Below are positions 63,143 through 64,000 of a DNA stretch of 64,000 bases, one piece after another. The notes beneath the pieces were generated by a model. It did not search any database. It was given only the letters and a program-made list of their open reading frames with translations, and had not been told where the DNA came from. Source of the stretch: Aphis gossypii. Taxonomy: Eukaryota; Arthropoda; Insecta; Hemiptera; Aphididae. The stretch is from positions 26,247,213 to 26,311,212 of the forward strand of contig NC_065531.1 in the NCBI RefSeq assembly GCF_020184175.1, read 5' to 3'. The number at the start of each line of letters is the position of its first letter. The stretch's first letter is position 1. A program made the position numbers and the translations under genes.

Positions 63143-63899
63143 GGTATATGGACGTTTCCCCCCCGTGCCTTCCCCCCCCGGGAATTTTAGCGGTACTGGA
63201 CATTTCTTCCCCGGACTGAGACGTTCCCCCCCGAATTGATGTTTATATTTTTTTACATAATAATAACTTTGAAAATAGGTACCTACTTTGGTTTTACCAG
63301 AAGTATACGATCATCTTAATGTATGATATTGATTATTTAAACACATTTTTTGACGATTTTAATGCGTTTTCTTAGTTTAAGGTACGAATAATAAATTATA
63401 TAGTACGACAAATTATCGTCGATAACAATTTTATCATAGCTAGGCTTTTCCATTCAAATTACCACTATTATGTACCTATAATTGGTAATTATATATTATA
63501 ATAATAATACTTAGGTTATTTATTACCCAATTTAATTGGCAATGATTGATAAACCTAATAAAAATTTTAAATTATAGATCAGGAGCTTTTCGTAGTAATT
63601 TAGGTAAAGACGATAGGTAAAAAAAATTATGCGAAAGTTTTTCAAATGATATTTTAAATTTTTTAATTTCCGTGAGCTATCTGACCAGAATAAAGTGATA
63701 TTTTTCATTATTATTATTTGATTTTGTATTTTAATATTAACCTAACCTATTTACATTTATACAATTATATTTATATATTAATTCAATCATTTTTAGTTTT
63801 TACATTTATTTATTTGCATTGTATATTATTTTTGTCTACTTATTTTTTTTTGTTCGGGGGGGGGCGTCCATTATATCGGGGGGGAATGTCCTAGATTCG
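63143..63899. mobile_element. Element with C/G-tract terminal repeats
   Basis: 757 bp flanked by perfect 8-bp duplications TACTCAGT (63135-63142 and 63900-63907). The ends contain GGACGTTTCCCCCCC on the left and GGGGGGGAATGTCC on the right, inverted. Further copies of a GGACxTT-C-run motif lie near 63.2 kb, and a GGGGGGGGGCGTCC near 63.86 kb. The interior is AT-rich without a coding frame. Superfamily uncertain; the duplication length favours hAT. Confidence 0.75.
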
Positions 63900-64000
63900 T
63901 ACTCAGTAGTTAAGAGTTGAAAATTTATTATAAGATTTTCTATAAGCTTGGCTTTCAATAATTATAAAAAAAATTGAGCGTTGGCCAATTACAAAAAAAA

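Noticed and set aside
1..64000. CRISPR array, bacterial operon or viral genome
   Set aside because: No spaced direct repeats of that kind, no operon spacing and no viral proteins were seen. Genes are intron-split animal genes.

Overview
This is a strongly AT-rich animal nuclear genome window. Genes are split into short exons by GT-AG introns. There are long stretches without coding signal, and many small non-autonomous DNA transposons, most with 8-bp target-site duplications. The base composition, the frequent TAGGTAC/GTACCTA words and the gene set point to an insect, most likely an aphid (Hemiptera: Aphididae). That placement is inference from style, not from a species marker. Exon models were built by hand by matching splice sites and reading phase; every gene with both ends modelled closes in frame from ATG to stop, except where noted.

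Layout: 1-8 kb is almost empty. It holds a possible terminal exon at the left edge and an orphan CpG-rich first exon near 7.4-7.9 kb. At 8.44-12.80 kb (minus) is a secreted lipase with an intact Ser-Asp-His triad. At 23.62-25.52 kb (plus) is a PX-BAR sorting nexin of the SNX7/SNX30 type, whose true first exon may lie 11 kb upstream inside the lipase's first intron. At 26.31-28.64 kb (minus) is Bora (aurora borealis), head to head with RpL37 at 29.12-30.92 kb (plus). The last RpL37 intron carries four related box C/D snoRNAs with two conserved segments complementary to 18S rRNA. A decayed gene interrupted by a hAT-like MITE sits at 32.0-33.3 kb. A secreted cysteine-rich protein is at 35.35-39.02 kb (plus).

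The right half is denser: a short TULP4 (tubby-related protein 4) homologue at 41.03-47.59 kb (minus), mitochondrial Lon protease at 50.77-56.63 kb (plus), CAF-1 subunit B at 59.02-60.76 kb (plus), and an SRFBP1/BUD22-type protein at 60.85-62.53 kb (minus) that ends 88 bp from CAF-1B. The rest is LINE remnants, MITEs, foldbacks and unmarked AT-rich sequence.

The genes do not form a pathway. They are ordinary housekeeping and cell-biology loci: cell cycle, ribosome, chromatin assembly, endosomal sorting, mitochondrial proteolysis and lipid hydrolysis. The most distinctive content is the intronic snoRNA cluster, the antisense overlap of the lipase and sorting-nexin 5' regions, the GC-AG intron in the TULP4 gene, and the record of repeated hAT insertions. 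I did not find a convincing wholly new system.
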